Below the pieces are notes generated by a model. That model was not told where the DNA came from, did no database searches, and was given only the letters and a program-made list of their open reading frames with translations. A DNA stretch of 35,638 nucleotides, from positions 1-35,638 of the IMG/VR virus record IMGVR_UViG_3300017917_001417; one strand, 5' to 3'. This document shows positions 17,972-27,587 of the stretch, piece after piece. Within the stretch, counting starts at the first letter, position 1, and each line of letters begins with the position of its first letter. Source of the stretch: a virus. The position numbers were made by a program, and so were the translations under genes.

Positions 17972-20170
17972 ATGCAACCGTACAAAGAAGTTCCCACCTA
18001 TGATAACGGTCATTGGACCGTAACTACTTTCTACACCCGGGAGGAATTCCGGGATTTTGTATTGTTCCTGTTTAAAGAACCAGGGAAATACAATTTTGAT
18101 GAAGCTTCTAAAATCTTTAATGCTGAGGGCCGTAAGTTTCAAAACCAGGGATTTTATTGTGCAGCTCCTGTAAAGAGTAAGGACTTTATTGCCTACTGGG
18201 ATGACCAGAAGAATAAATGCCGTAATGGTGTCATTGTAAAAAGCAATGGAAACACCTGGTATGTTACTCGTGACTACTACATGTGGCTAAACTTTCTTCC
18301 CATCTATGACAAGGAAGAAAAACGGTTTGACTTTGCCAAGGTGAGAGACGCACAGTATCACATGGCTCTTTATGAACACCTGGCTGAGCTGCATTACAAG
18401 CATGCCATCATCCTTAAGAAACGTCAGATTGCTTCTTCCTACTTCCACATGGCTAAGCTGATCAACACCTACTGGTTTGAATCAGGTGCTGTATTAAAGA
18501 TTGGAGCATCACTAAAAGACTATATCAACGAAAAGGGTAGCTGGAAGTTTCTAAATGAGTATAAGAACTTTTTAAATGAACACACCGCTTGGTATAGACC
18601 TTCTGATCCGGAGAAAACATTTGCCTGGGAACAGAAGATTAAGGTGCGTATAAATGGTCGTGATACCTATAAAGGACTTAAGAGCACCATAGCTGGATAT
18701 TCTTTTGAGAAAGATCCTACTAACGGTGTCGGTGGTCCCGTTACTTATTTCTTCCATGAGGAAGCTGGTATTGCTCCCAAGATGAATGACACCTATGGAT
18801 TCATTAAGCCTGCCTTAAAATCTGGTCATATCATCACCGGTCAGTTTATAGCTGCAGGATCTGTGGGTGATCTGGATCAGTGTGAACCCATGAAGGAATA
18901 CATCATGCACCCGGAAGAAAACGGGTTTTATGGTGTAGAGTCTACATTACTAGACAAAGACGGTACAATTTCTATTACAGGGTTATTTATCCCGGAGCAG
19001 TGGTCTATGCCTCCTTATATAGACCAATACGGTAACTCCAACGTGGAGGAAGCCCTGGAGGCCCTGGATAAACAGTTTGAGAAAGCTAAACGTGATCTGA
19101 CACCAGAAGCTTATCAGCTGGAGATCTCTCAGCACCCAAGAAATATTGAAGAAGCTTTTGCTACACGTAAGGTGAGCGTGTTTCCACCGCACCTGGTGAG
19201 TAAACAACTGCAGCGTATTTCAGACAAGGAATATCCTGTTGAGTATATAGACCTATCACGTAATGCAGAGGGAAAAATCATAGACAAGCCTTCCAGAAAG
19301 ATTCCCATCATGGAGTTTCCTATTTCTAAAAAGACAGAAAATAAGGAAGGCGTGATCTGCGTCTACGAGAGACCAATGAAAGATCCTCCTTTTGGAACTT
19401 ATTATGCTTCTGTGGATCCAGTGGGTGAGGGTAAGACCACCACTTCAGACTCTTTGTGTGCTATTTATATCTACAAGAATCCTGTGGAAGTGATTAAAGA
19501 CTACGGTGATGGTAAGGTGGAAAACATTGTAGAACGAGATGGAATAGTGGCATCATGGTGTGGACGTTTTGATGATCTGAACAAAACACATGAACGCCTG
19601 GAGCTGATGATTGAATGGTATAATGCCTGGACTGTGGTGGAAAACAACGTGGCCTTGTTCATCCAGTATATGATCAGCCGGAAGAAGCAGAAATACCTGG
19701 TGCCAAAAGACATGATCTTATTTCTTAAAGATCTTGGAGCCAATAGAAACGTGTTCCAGGAATACGGGTGGAAGAACGTAGGTACCCTGTTTAAAGGAAA
19801 CATCCTGTCATATGGTATTGAGTATACCAAAGAGGAGCTGGATCATGAAACCAAGGAAGATGGAACCATTGTAAAGACTACTTACGGGGTGGAACGCATT
19901 CCTGATCCCATGCTTTTAAAAGAAATGCAGGCTTACCAGGATGGTCTGAACGTGGACCGATTGGTGGCTTTTTGTGCCCTGATAGCCTTTGCCAAAGTAC
20001 AACAATCTAATAGAGGATACAGTAAACGTGTAGAACACGTAAACCAAAAGTTGGAGAACTCACAAAAAATCAGTAAATTAAATTGGGGACCTTTCAGACA
20101 CATGGGGTCTTCAAGGGGGTCGTCTACAGGTATGAAAGTGCCTAGAAATCCCTTTAAAAATCTTAGATGA
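17972..20170 (+). CDS. terL: Terminase large subunit
   Basis: A 732-residue packaging motor. ATG 17972 is preferred over an upstream TTG. The ATPase domain includes ILKKRQIASSYFHMA (about residues 147-161) at the Walker A position and VTYFFHEEAGIA at Walker B. The Walker A lacks the usual G-K-T/S. The nuclease domain shows YYASVDPVGEGKTTTSD (first catalytic Asp), VVENNVALFI and VDRLVAFCALIAFAK (late acidic cluster nearby). It cuts concatemers and pumps DNA into the prohead through the portal encoded two genes downstream. Confidence 0.85.
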   Translation: MQPYKEVPTYDNGHWTVTTFYTREEFRDFVLFLFKEPGKYNFDEASKIFNAEGRKFQNQGFYCAAPVKSKDFIAYWDDQKNKCRNGVIVKSNGNTWYVTRDYYMWLNFLPIYDKEEKRFDFAKVRDAQYHMALYEHLAELHYKHAIILKKRQIASSYFHMAKLINTYWFESGAVLKIGASLKDYINEKGSWKFLNEYKNFLNEHTAWYRPSDPEKTFAWEQKIKVRINGRDTYKGLKSTIAGYSFEKDPTNGVGGPVTYFFHEEAGIAPKMNDTYGFIKPALKSGHIITGQFIAAGSVGDLDQCEPMKEYIMHPEENGFYGVESTLLDKDGTISITGLFIPEQWSMPPYIDQYGNSNVEEALEALDKQFEKAKRDLTPEAYQLEISQHPRNIEEAFATRKVSVFPPHLVSKQLQRISDKEYPVEYIDLSRNAEGKIIDKPSRKIPIMEFPISKKTENKEGVICVYERPMKDPPFGTYYASVDPVGEGKTTTSDSLCAIYIYKNPVEVIKDYGDGKVENIVERDGIVASWCGRFDDLNKTHERLELMIEWYNAWTVVENNVALFIQYMISRKKQKYLVPKDMILFLKDLGANRNVFQEYGWKNVGTLFKGNILSYGIEYTKEELDHETKEDGTIVKTTYGVERIPDPMLLKEMQAYQDGLNVDRLVAFCALIAFAKVQQSNRGYSKRVEHVNQKLENSQKISKLNWGPFRHMGSSRGSSTGMKVPRNPFKNLR

Positions 20171-20171
20171 T

Positions 20172-20474
20172 ATGGAAACTTCTTTACACCAGCAAAAGGT
20201 CACTATTCTTTCACGCCTGATAAAAGAAAGCTCACTCACTTTAGAGGAGGCTTTACTGCTTTTAGAGGAGGAAAAGGAAGAAGTTACTCCTCCTACATTT
20301 ATTCCTGGTACTACAACGCCCTGGACGGTTCCAACTCAACCATATATAAAACCTTATGGATCAGGCATTACCGGTGGAACTGTTACCTGGACTGGCGGAA
20401 CTGGAACTATTACGGTACCAGATAATTCCTTTTTTACTTTAAATACTGAGGTTGAACCCAACCTAAATAATTAA
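20172..20474 (+). CDS. Small hypothetical protein between TerL and portal
   Basis: A 100-residue protein: a helical acidic N-terminus (SRLIKESSLTLEEALLLLEE) and a Pro/Thr/Gly-rich C-terminus (FIPGTTTPWTVPTQPYIKPY, then TGGTVTWTGG), probably a flexible arm. It starts one base after the TerL stop. Perhaps a minor virion or packaging protein; function unknown. Confidence 0.6.
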   Translation: METSLHQQKVTILSRLIKESSLTLEEALLLLEEEKEEVTPPTFIPGTTTPWTVPTQPYIKPYGSGITGGTVTWTGGTGTITVPDNSFFTLNTEVEPNLNN

Positions 20475-20479
20475 GAATC

Positions 20480-23239
20480 ATGCAGATATATAATGCTCTT
20501 GACCTAAAGAAAGGTGCCAAGGTGGAGTACAACAAGATGGGTACTCTCGTGCAGCCTATTCAGTTTCTTTCTGAGAAAGAGAAAGATGAAGAATGGCGTG
20601 CCTGGAACCTGGATTGGTTGGAATGGCAGGGCATGAAACAGCTTAGACGTAATGCACGCAGGCTGATGAAGAACTACAAGTTGGCCAAAGGTATCATTGA
20701 CAAGACTGACTATATTGTAGAAGAGAACAATGAAATGGCTGATCTCATTGACACTCTGACCAAGGAGGATCAATCAGCTTTAGAACTTAAGTTCTATCCT
20801 ATCATTCCTAACGTAATCAACGTTCTTACCAACGAGTTTAGCAAACGCACCTCTAAGATTACATATCGTGCTGTAGATGATATTTCTTACCAGGAACTAC
20901 TGGAAGAAAAGAGGGCCATGATAGAAGAAACCCTGGTTCAACAGGCTCAGCAGAAGGCTTTGATCAATATGTTGAACATGGGAATGGATCCGGAATCAGA
21001 GGAAGCACAGCAGATGTTGGCTCCGGAAAACCTGAAAACCCTGCCAGAAATAGAGGAATTCTTTAAGAAAGACTATCGTTCTATGGTGGAGGAGTGGGCT
21101 ACTCACCAGCATAAAGCTGATGTGGAAAGGTTTTCTCTACAAGAGTTAGAAGAGCGTGCTTTTAGAGACATGTTGATCACTGACCGTGAGTTCTGGCATT
21201 TCCAGATGAGGGAAGATGATTATGACATTGAGCTTTGGAACCCGCTTTTAACATTCTACCATAAATCACCAGACGTACGCTACCTGTCTCAGGGTAACTG
21301 GGCCGGTAAGATTGATTTAATGTCTGTATCAGACGTTATAGACAAGTTTGGCTGGATGATGACACAGGAGCAACTAGAAGCCCTGGAAGCTATTTATCCT
21401 GTACGCTCAGCTGGTTATGCTGTACAGGGGTATCAAAATGATGGAACATATTATGATCCAACAAGATCTCACGAGTGGAACACGCAAATGCCTTCGTTGG
21501 GCTATAGACAGTTCACTTCAGTTTATGACGCTCAGTTTGGGACCGGGGATATCGTGGAGTGGATACTTTCTGATTCAGAAGACACGATTGACTTTGGTAA
21601 AACTAACCTGTTACGTGTCACACAAGTGTATTGGAAGAGTCAAAGAAAGGTGGGGCATTTAACCCGTATCACTGAGGATGGAGAAATCTCCCAGGATATT
21701 GTATCAGAATTTTATAAGATCACAGAAAAACCTCAGTATAACACCACTCTGTACAAACAGAAGACTAAGGATAACCTAGTTTTTGGTGAACATATTGACT
21801 GGATCTGGATCAACGAGGTGTGGGGTGGTATCAAAATAGGACCTAACAGACCTGCTTTCTGGGGTATGAATAACCCAGGAGGCATCAATCCAATCTATTT
21901 GGGACTCAATGGCGGTAAGCCAGGACGTGTTCCTTTCCAATTTAAAGGTGATAGTTCTTTATATGGTTGTAAACTTCCGGTGGAAGGTGCTGTATTCGGT
22001 GATAGAAACACCCGCAGTATTTCACTGGTAGACTTGATGAAGCCATTCCAGATAGGCTATAACATTGTAAATAACCAGATTGCTGACATTCTTGTAGATG
22101 AACTGGGAACTGTTATACTCTTAGACCAGAATGCTTTACCACGTCACTCCATGGGAGAAGACTGGGGTAAAAATAACCTGGCCAAAGCCTATGTGGCCAT
22201 GAAGAATTTCCAGATGTTACCTCTGGATACAACCATTACCAATACAGAGAATGCCCTTGCATTCCAACACTACCAGGTGCTGAACCTGGAGCAGACCAAC
22301 CGTTTGTTGTCACGTATCCAGCTTGCCAATTATTTTAAGATGCAGGCTTTTGAGGTGATTGGTCTGAACCCACAGCGTATGGGTCAAGCCATATCCCAGC
22401 AGCAAACCGCTACAGGTGTGGAACAGGCTATGAATGCTTCTTATGCTCAGACAGAACAGTATTTCATACAGCATAGTGACTACCTGATGCCAAGAGTTCA
22501 TCAAATGAGAACTGACCTGGCACAATACTACCATTCTAAAAAGCCGTCTCTAAGGCTTCAATACATCACTACTAATGACGAGAAGGTGAATTTCCAGATT
22601 AATGGAACAGATCTTCTCATGCGTGATTTCAACATCTTTTGTACTACTAAGACCAACCAGCGTCAGGTGATGGAACAGCTGCGTAGCCTGGCTATAAATA
22701 ACAACACCACCGGTGCTTCTATTTATGACCTGGGTAATGTGATTAAGTCTGAGTCTATTGCTGAGCTTACTCATGTACTGAAAACAGCTGAGGAGAAAAC
22801 CAATGCCATGCGTCAGCAGGAAATGGCTCAACAGCAGCAGATGCAACAGGAAATGCTGGCTAGCCAGGAACGTCAGAAAGCTATGGATCTTCAGTTTAAG
22901 GCTGATGAAGCTGAGAAGGATCGTCAGAAAGACATCCTGGTGGCTGAGATCAGGGCTTCCGGCTACGGTGCTATGATGGATACCAACAAGAATATGGAAT
23001 CTGACTTTACAGAATCCATGAGAGACATCCGTCAGTCAGAGCAGTATAGAGAACAGATGAGCTTCAAACGTGAGCAGGAGCTGAATAAAACAGCCATGAG
23101 TGGTCAGAAAATGCAGATTGAACGTGAGAAGCTAAATGCTCAGCGTGAGATAGCTGAAAAGCAGTTGCAGATTGCTCGTGAGAACAAAAACAAGTATGAC
23201 GTTCAGAAAAAGGAGCAGGCTAAGAAGAAATCAAAATAA
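20480..23239 (+). CDS. Portal protein
   Basis: A 919-residue protein placed between TerL and the scaffold/capsid genes. The N-terminal part has the clip/stem-type mixed fold with conserved portal-like stretches (ENNEMADLIDTLT, then FYPIIPNVINVLTNEFSKRT). The last 150 residues are Gln/Met/Lys-rich helices (NAMRQQEMAQQQQMQQEMLA...), forming a long coiled coil. The portal ring is the vertex for packaging and head-tail joining. The length is above most phage portals; the extra C-terminal helices may project into the capsid. Confidence 0.8.
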   Translation: MQIYNALDLKKGAKVEYNKMGTLVQPIQFLSEKEKDEEWRAWNLDWLEWQGMKQLRRNARRLMKNYKLAKGIIDKTDYIVEENNEMADLIDTLTKEDQSALELKFYPIIPNVINVLTNEFSKRTSKITYRAVDDISYQELLEEKRAMIEETLVQQAQQKALINMLNMGMDPESEEAQQMLAPENLKTLPEIEEFFKKDYRSMVEEWATHQHKADVERFSLQELEERAFRDMLITDREFWHFQMREDDYDIELWNPLLTFYHKSPDVRYLSQGNWAGKIDLMSVSDVIDKFGWMMTQEQLEALEAIYPVRSAGYAVQGYQNDGTYYDPTRSHEWNTQMPSLGYRQFTSVYDAQFGTGDIVEWILSDSEDTIDFGKTNLLRVTQVYWKSQRKVGHLTRITEDGEISQDIVSEFYKITEKPQYNTTLYKQKTKDNLVFGEHIDWIWINEVWGGIKIGPNRPAFWGMNNPGGINPIYLGLNGGKPGRVPFQFKGDSSLYGCKLPVEGAVFGDRNTRSISLVDLMKPFQIGYNIVNNQIADILVDELGTVILLDQNALPRHSMGEDWGKNNLAKAYVAMKNFQMLPLDTTITNTENALAFQHYQVLNLEQTNRLLSRIQLANYFKMQAFEVIGLNPQRMGQAISQQQTATGVEQAMNASYAQTEQYFIQHSDYLMPRVHQMRTDLAQYYHSKKPSLRLQYITTNDEKVNFQINGTDLLMRDFNIFCTTKTNQRQVMEQLRSLAINNNTTGASIYDLGNVIKSESIAELTHVLKTAEEKTNAMRQQEMAQQQQMQQEMLASQERQKAMDLQFKADEAEKDRQKDILVAEIRASGYGAMMDTNKNMESDFTESMRDIRQSEQYREQMSFKREQELNKTAMSGQKMQIEREKLNAQREIAEKQLQIARENKNKYDVQKKEQAKKKSK

Positions 23240-23298
23240 CTATAGCTCTATTATACAGGGTTCAGATCTACAAGGTCTACAGAAAGTAAATTCGTAAG

Positions 23299-23336
23299 GT
23301 TTAAAGTTGTATATTTTTAATGTAGAGATATACAAC
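23299..23336 (+). promoter_or_regulatory. Possible promoter and inverted repeat before the capsid unit
   Basis: GTTGTATAT-(13 nt)-ATATACAAC is a perfect 9-bp inverted repeat around 23305-23335. Its left half contains GTATATTTTTAATG, a looser form of the repeated motif found at 9902, 11130 and 30175. The ATG is 20 nt downstream. Confidence 0.4.
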
Positions 23337-23355
23337 AAAAAACCACACGTATCTT

Positions 23356-24615
23356 ATGGAAAACCAAACATCTGTACAGACTAATGTACAACAAGTAGAT
23401 CTTGATATAGACAGCTGGTTAGGAGCTCCCGGAGCTGATAGTATTGTCACTCCCACTTCTACAGAAGAAGTTAAGCCTAACATCCTTTCTAATAAAGCTC
23501 CAGACCTCACATTCCTGGATAAGGAAGATGATGAGGATGAAGAAAATAAGAAACCAGACGGAACAGAAGCTTCTAAAGAGCCAGTTTCCCGTGAAACAGT
23601 GGATGACATTGTAAATGACCTGGATGAAGAAGATGCTTCTGCACAGGGAAAAAGCAAAGGTGGTCGTCCTAAAACTGAAAAGTCCGGACTGGTAGAGTTC
23701 TTAAAAAAGAGAATAGAGTCAAAGGAGATGTTTGCCTTTGATGACTATGATGAAAGTAAACAAACCCTTGATGAGTACCTATCAGGTCTCGGAGAGAAAG
23801 ATATAGAGGAATTGTGGCAAGCCAATATTGACAACCTCAAGAATGAGGTGGCTGCTTCAACCCCTAAAGAGTTTTTTGAATCACTGCCAGATGAACTTCA
23901 GTATGCTGCTAAATATGTAGCAGATGGAGGACAAGACCTTAAAGGACTATTCCGTGCACTTGCTCAGGTGGAGGAAGTGAGACAACTGGATCCTTCTAAG
24001 GAAACTGACCAGGAAGAAATCATCCGTAATTATCTGCAGGCTACCCAGTTTGGTACAGCTGATGAGATTGATGAGGAGATCAACACTTGGAAAGACCTGG
24101 GTGTACTGGAAAAGAAAGCCGGCCAGTTCAAGCCAAAGCTTGACAGGATGCAGGAAGAAATGATCCAGGCCCAGCTTGCAGAACAAGAAGCTCGTAAGCA
24201 ACAACAGGAAGAAGCTGCCCAGGCATATACAAGAAATGTGTTTGAAGCTCTTCGTCCAGCTGAGATTAACGGTTTGAAACTGGATAAGAAAACCCAGGCT
24301 TTCCTTTACTCAGGGCTTACACAACCACAATACCCATCTATCAGCGGTCGTCCAACCAACCTTCTGGGACACTTGCTGGAAAAACACCAGTTCGTAGAAC
24401 CTAACTACCCACTCATTGCAGAAGCTCTATGGCTTCTTTCAGATCCGGATAGTTACCGTGCCGAACTTAAAAAACAGGGTAAAAATGCTGCTGTAGAACA
24501 AACAGTGAGAACACTGAAGACTGAGCAGGCTCGTAAAAACCCAAGTTCTTACCAGGAAGAAGAAGAAACAAGAACTAGAAAACTGGTAAGACCTGCCAAC
24601 ATCTTTAAACGCTAA
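23356..24615 (+). CDS. Scaffold-like head protein
   Basis: A 419-residue acidic, mostly helical protein between portal and capsid genes, where scaffolds are encoded. Residues about 55-100 are strongly acidic (DKEDDEDEENKKPDGTEASK), and about 255-285 form a coiled coil (EEMIQAQLAEQEARKQQQEE). The C-terminus is basic (TRKLVRPANIFKR), as expected for a scaffold that contacts the capsid protein. No protease motif is visible. Assignment is from position and composition. Confidence 0.65.
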   Translation: MENQTSVQTNVQQVDLDIDSWLGAPGADSIVTPTSTEEVKPNILSNKAPDLTFLDKEDDEDEENKKPDGTEASKEPVSRETVDDIVNDLDEEDASAQGKSKGGRPKTEKSGLVEFLKKRIESKEMFAFDDYDESKQTLDEYLSGLGEKDIEELWQANIDNLKNEVAASTPKEFFESLPDELQYAAKYVADGGQDLKGLFRALAQVEEVRQLDPSKETDQEEIIRNYLQATQFGTADEIDEEINTWKDLGVLEKKAGQFKPKLDRMQEEMIQAQLAEQEARKQQQEEAAQAYTRNVFEALRPAEINGLKLDKKTQAFLYSGLTQPQYPSISGRPTNLLGHLLEKHQFVEPNYPLIAEALWLLSDPDSYRAELKKQGKNAAVEQTVRTLKTEQARKNPSSYQEEEETRTRKLVRPANIFKR

Positions 24616-24620
24616 CCTTT

Positions 24621-24652
24621 TTCATTTATAACCCTTAAAATCCGAATGCCCT
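24621..24652 (+). promoter_or_regulatory. Shared leader before the capsid gene
   Basis: TATAACCCTTAAA followed by TC...GCCCTATG. Nearly the same leader precedes the 452-residue structural gene at 28743. It probably acts in translation of the two most abundant virion proteins. Confidence 0.5.
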
Positions 24653-26272
24653 ATGGCAACCCCAGTTTTAAACAATGGTATATTTCTACGGGATACCAGC
24701 TATCAGACTAGCTCACACGTAGATTCTTACCACCTTTCTAACCTGCTGAAATCTGCTGAACCTACAGATATGGGTCCAGTTGATCTGTGGGCTATGGCAC
24801 AGAAGGTAGAAATGCCTTTGTATCAGATGTCTTCTTTTGGCGGAAAGAACGTTATCTCTGTAGATAACGCCCGTGGTGAGTACAAATGGCAAGTGCCTGT
24901 TGCACAAGATCTTCCTTACATCGTAGAAGACATTGAGTCTGCTAACGCTACAAAAGGTATTGACGGCCAGACCTTCAAGATCAAAGTGAACAAGCGTTCT
25001 TTCGGTCATGGTGATATCATCACTTATGACAAGTACAATGGTGTTGAAATGTACATCACTGCTGATGACATCATCCCTGCTGGAGATGGCTTCATCTACA
25101 CAGTGCAGTTGGTGAACAACGACAACGCTAAGTATTTAGATAACAAATACCTGAAGGTGGGAACTAAAGTGTTCCGCAAGGGTTCTGCTCGTGGTGAATA
25201 CGGTGAGCGTTTCTCTGACCTGGGTAATGTATCTGCTGGCTTCCGTGAATTCTACAACTACGTTGGTGGTGCAGAAGCTCACGTACACTACAGCATCAGC
25301 TCACGTGCTGACTTGATGTTGAAAGGTGGTATGAAAGCTGACGGAACTATTCCTGTTATTGAGCTTTGGAGAAACTTTGACAAAACTACTGATCCTTCTA
25401 TCACTTCTTTAGAAGATATGGCTTCTAAGATGGGTAAGGATTATGTAAAGAAGGCTTACCAGTCTGGTCAACTTTCTCGTACTTTCTTGACTACTCTTGA
25501 AGCAGCTCACCTGACTAAGATTGCTAACGACATTGAGACCTACTTAATGTGGGGACAAGGTGGTAAGGTTAAGCAAGATGGTCCAGATGATATCCGCTTG
25601 AGCGTGGGTCTTTGGAAGCAGCTTGATAACTCTTACAAGCGTATCTACAACAAGGGATCATTCAACCTGGATCTTTTCAAATCTGAGATCTTCAACTTCT
25701 TCAATGGTAAGGTGGAGTTCCAGGGACCAGATCCTAAGCGTCAACTGATCGTACAAACCGGTATGGGTGGTATGCGTCTGGTGAACGAGGCAATCAAGAA
25801 GGAAGCTATCAACTCTGGCTTAGTGATCAACGCATCTGAGATTGGTGCAATCACTGGTAAGGGAATGGATCTGAACTTCGGTTTTGCTTACACTCAGTAT
25901 GTAATCCCATTCTTGGCTAACGTGAAGTTCGTGTTGAACCCTGCGTTTGACAACGTACACACTAATGACATTGAGAACCCAATCATTGATGGTTTCCCTC
26001 TGTCTAGCTACAACTTCATCATCTTTGATATCACAGATAACACTAACGACAACATCTTCTTGTTGAAGCTTAGCTGGGATAATCAATTGAAATGGTTCTA
26101 TCAGAACGGTACTATGGACTACATGGGTCGTACACAAGGCTTCCAGTCTTCTGGAAACTTCAACGGTTACCGTGTGTTCATGACACAGACAATGCCAGCC
26201 ATCTGGGTTAAAGACCCTACCAAGGTGTTGAAGATCGTTATGAGAAACCCAATCACTGGTGGATCATTCTAA
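24653..26272 (+). CDS. Major capsid protein
   Basis: A 539-residue protein, in the MCP position right after the scaffold-like gene. It is rich in beta segments and Gly turns, with an N-terminal arm (VLNNGIFLRDTSYQTSSHVD), a possible E-loop (EYKWQVPVAQDLPYIVEDIE), and a long spine-like helix (EAAHLTKIANDIETYLMWGQ). An HK97 fold is assumed from context. Codon choice is noticeably uniform (GGT, GAC, AAC, CGT), as in highly expressed genes. A terminator follows, and then the hairpin-rich stretch 26345-26491. Confidence 0.8.
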   Translation: MATPVLNNGIFLRDTSYQTSSHVDSYHLSNLLKSAEPTDMGPVDLWAMAQKVEMPLYQMSSFGGKNVISVDNARGEYKWQVPVAQDLPYIVEDIESANATKGIDGQTFKIKVNKRSFGHGDIITYDKYNGVEMYITADDIIPAGDGFIYTVQLVNNDNAKYLDNKYLKVGTKVFRKGSARGEYGERFSDLGNVSAGFREFYNYVGGAEAHVHYSISSRADLMLKGGMKADGTIPVIELWRNFDKTTDPSITSLEDMASKMGKDYVKKAYQSGQLSRTFLTTLEAAHLTKIANDIETYLMWGQGGKVKQDGPDDIRLSVGLWKQLDNSYKRIYNKGSFNLDLFKSEIFNFFNGKVEFQGPDPKRQLIVQTGMGGMRLVNEAIKKEAINSGLVINASEIGAITGKGMDLNFGFAYTQYVIPFLANVKFVLNPAFDNVHTNDIENPIIDGFPLSSYNFIIFDITDNTNDNIFLLKLSWDNQLKWFYQNGTMDYMGRTQGFQSSGNFNGYRVFMTQTMPAIWVKDPTKVLKIVMRNPITGGSF

Positions 26273-26278
26273 CGAATA

Positions 26279-26320
26279 GTATCAGAGCAGGGGGCATTAA
26301 AATCCCCTGCTTATTGATAC
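26279..26320 (+). terminator. Hairpin after the capsid gene, probable terminator
   Basis: GTATCA-GA-GCAGGGG...CCCCTGC-TTAT-TGATAC; a long stem, but only a short T run (TTATT). Confidence 0.6.
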
Positions 26321-26344
26321 ACTTCCTATGAAAACGCCCCCTCC

Positions 26345-26491
26345 CGGATAGTATCCGATCTGGAAACGACCAGAAGAGTATAGGAGTCATGACCTAGAAA
26401 GGAGTCTGCAGGAGGAAAGCCTGTAGCCTGTTGAGATGTATCCTCGGGAGTTTACCACTCCAACAGGTACTAGAGATCTGGAAAACCAGAT
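26345..26491 (+). ncRNA. Candidate structured RNA of consecutive hairpins
   Basis: Six hairpins follow one another: CGGAT-AGT-ATCCG (26345-26357), TCTGG-AAACGA-CCAGA (26359-26374), TAGG-AGTCATGA-CCTA (26381-26396), CTGCAGG-AGGAAAG-CCTGTAG (26406-26426), CCTGTT...AACAGG enclosing GGAGT-TTACC-ACTCC (26427-26467), and ATCTGG-AAAA-CCAGAT (26476-26491). No gene is inside apart from a 7-codon frame. It lies between the capsid terminator and the ATG at 26516, so it is either a leader or a processed RNA. Confidence 0.55.
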
Positions 26492-26515
26492 TACTTAAAA
26501 ACCAAAAAACCAAGC

Positions 26516-27532
26516 ATGAGTAGTGTAACTATTGTGGAAGGCTACCCACAGAACAAACGTAGCACAATTGCTATCCGTCCTTTTTTTGATCCAATGGTGG
26601 ACAATATGGGACTACAGAAGTACGGGCTAAGTCTTTTTGACGGAGCGTTTCACGAGGAAAGCATTGCTTGTTTAGAGATTAACGGTATCAAAAGATACGT
26701 AACTGGTCTGAACGAGTTTGCTCCGGAAGTGAAATCCCTGGATCCTGAAGAGCAGGAAGCTAAGATTAAGCAGATCCGTGCAGTGATAGCAGAACTGGAA
26801 AAACAGCTTGCCGCTAACGTAATTGATCCTAAAGATGATCAGTTCTGGAACAAGGTGAAGTTGTTAAGACCAGATAACAATGAGTTTTGGGATAAGATTA
26901 AGGTGAGATGCGGTAATGAACCGGTTTACCTGGAGCCAGAAAAAGATCCTTATGATCTGATCAGACTATATGCAATTGAAGCCGGAGGTTTCTCCATCGT
27001 TGCAAAGTCTTTAGAAGAAGCACGCAGAATGCCTGTACCACCTAAGTTCTACTTAGATAAACTGGAAGAAACTGCTTCTATACAAACTGAGGTGAAGAAG
27101 CTTAGAAACAAAGCTCTTGCAGAACTTCAGAAGCTGTTTGACAAGAACCAGAATAAGCTGCTTTATGTGGCAAAAGTGCTGGATCCTAACTCAGCTCAGT
27201 ATAAGAAGAGCACACCTAATGATGTGATCTATGACAACATGGATAAGTACATCAACGGTGACCTGGTAGAAAAGGATAAGCGTAAGACAGGACAGAGATT
27301 CCTGGATGCAGCCAGTCTGGATATGGAAACCTTAAAGATCAGGGCCATTGTAAAAGACTCAGGATACTTCAAGTTCATAGCTCCTAAAGCTGATGGTTTT
27401 ATCTACCATATGAAGACCGGAACTATGATGGGACGCACACCTACAGATGTAGCTGAGTTCTTGAAAAACCCATTACACGAAGAGATCCTGATTGATCTGA
27501 CTAAGGCAGTGGAGAAGTATTGGAATCAATAA
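26516..27532 (+). CDS. Virion protein downstream of the capsid gene
   Basis: A 338-residue protein with no recognised family. It is mixed alpha/beta with a long charged helix region (PEEQEAKIKQIRAVIAELEK and QTEVKKLRNKALAELQKLFD). The C-terminal DSGYFKFIAPKADGFIYHMK, then GRTPTDVAEFLKNPLHEEIL looks like a small compact domain. Conserved position after the capsid gene suggests a head accessory or decoration protein. It is preceded by a hairpin-rich leader. Confidence 0.65.
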   Translation: MSSVTIVEGYPQNKRSTIAIRPFFDPMVDNMGLQKYGLSLFDGAFHEESIACLEINGIKRYVTGLNEFAPEVKSLDPEEQEAKIKQIRAVIAELEKQLAANVIDPKDDQFWNKVKLLRPDNNEFWDKIKVRCGNEPVYLEPEKDPYDLIRLYAIEAGGFSIVAKSLEEARRMPVPPKFYLDKLEETASIQTEVKKLRNKALAELQKLFDKNQNKLLYVAKVLDPNSAQYKKSTPNDVIYDNMDKYINGDLVEKDKRKTGQRFLDAASLDMETLKIRAIVKDSGYFKFIAPKADGFIYHMKTGTMMGRTPTDVAEFLKNPLHEEILIDLTKAVEKYWNQ

Positions 27533-27539
27533 AAACAGT

Positions 27540-27574
27540 ACCCGGGATGCTTCCCGTGAGAACAGCACCCGGGT
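27540..27574 (+). promoter_or_regulatory. Intergenic hairpin ACCCGGG / CCCGGGT
   Basis: A 7-bp perfect stem in the short gap before the ATG at 27588. No T run follows, so it more likely modulates mRNA stability or translation than terminates. Confidence 0.45.
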
Positions 27575-27587
27575 CATTATATAACTT

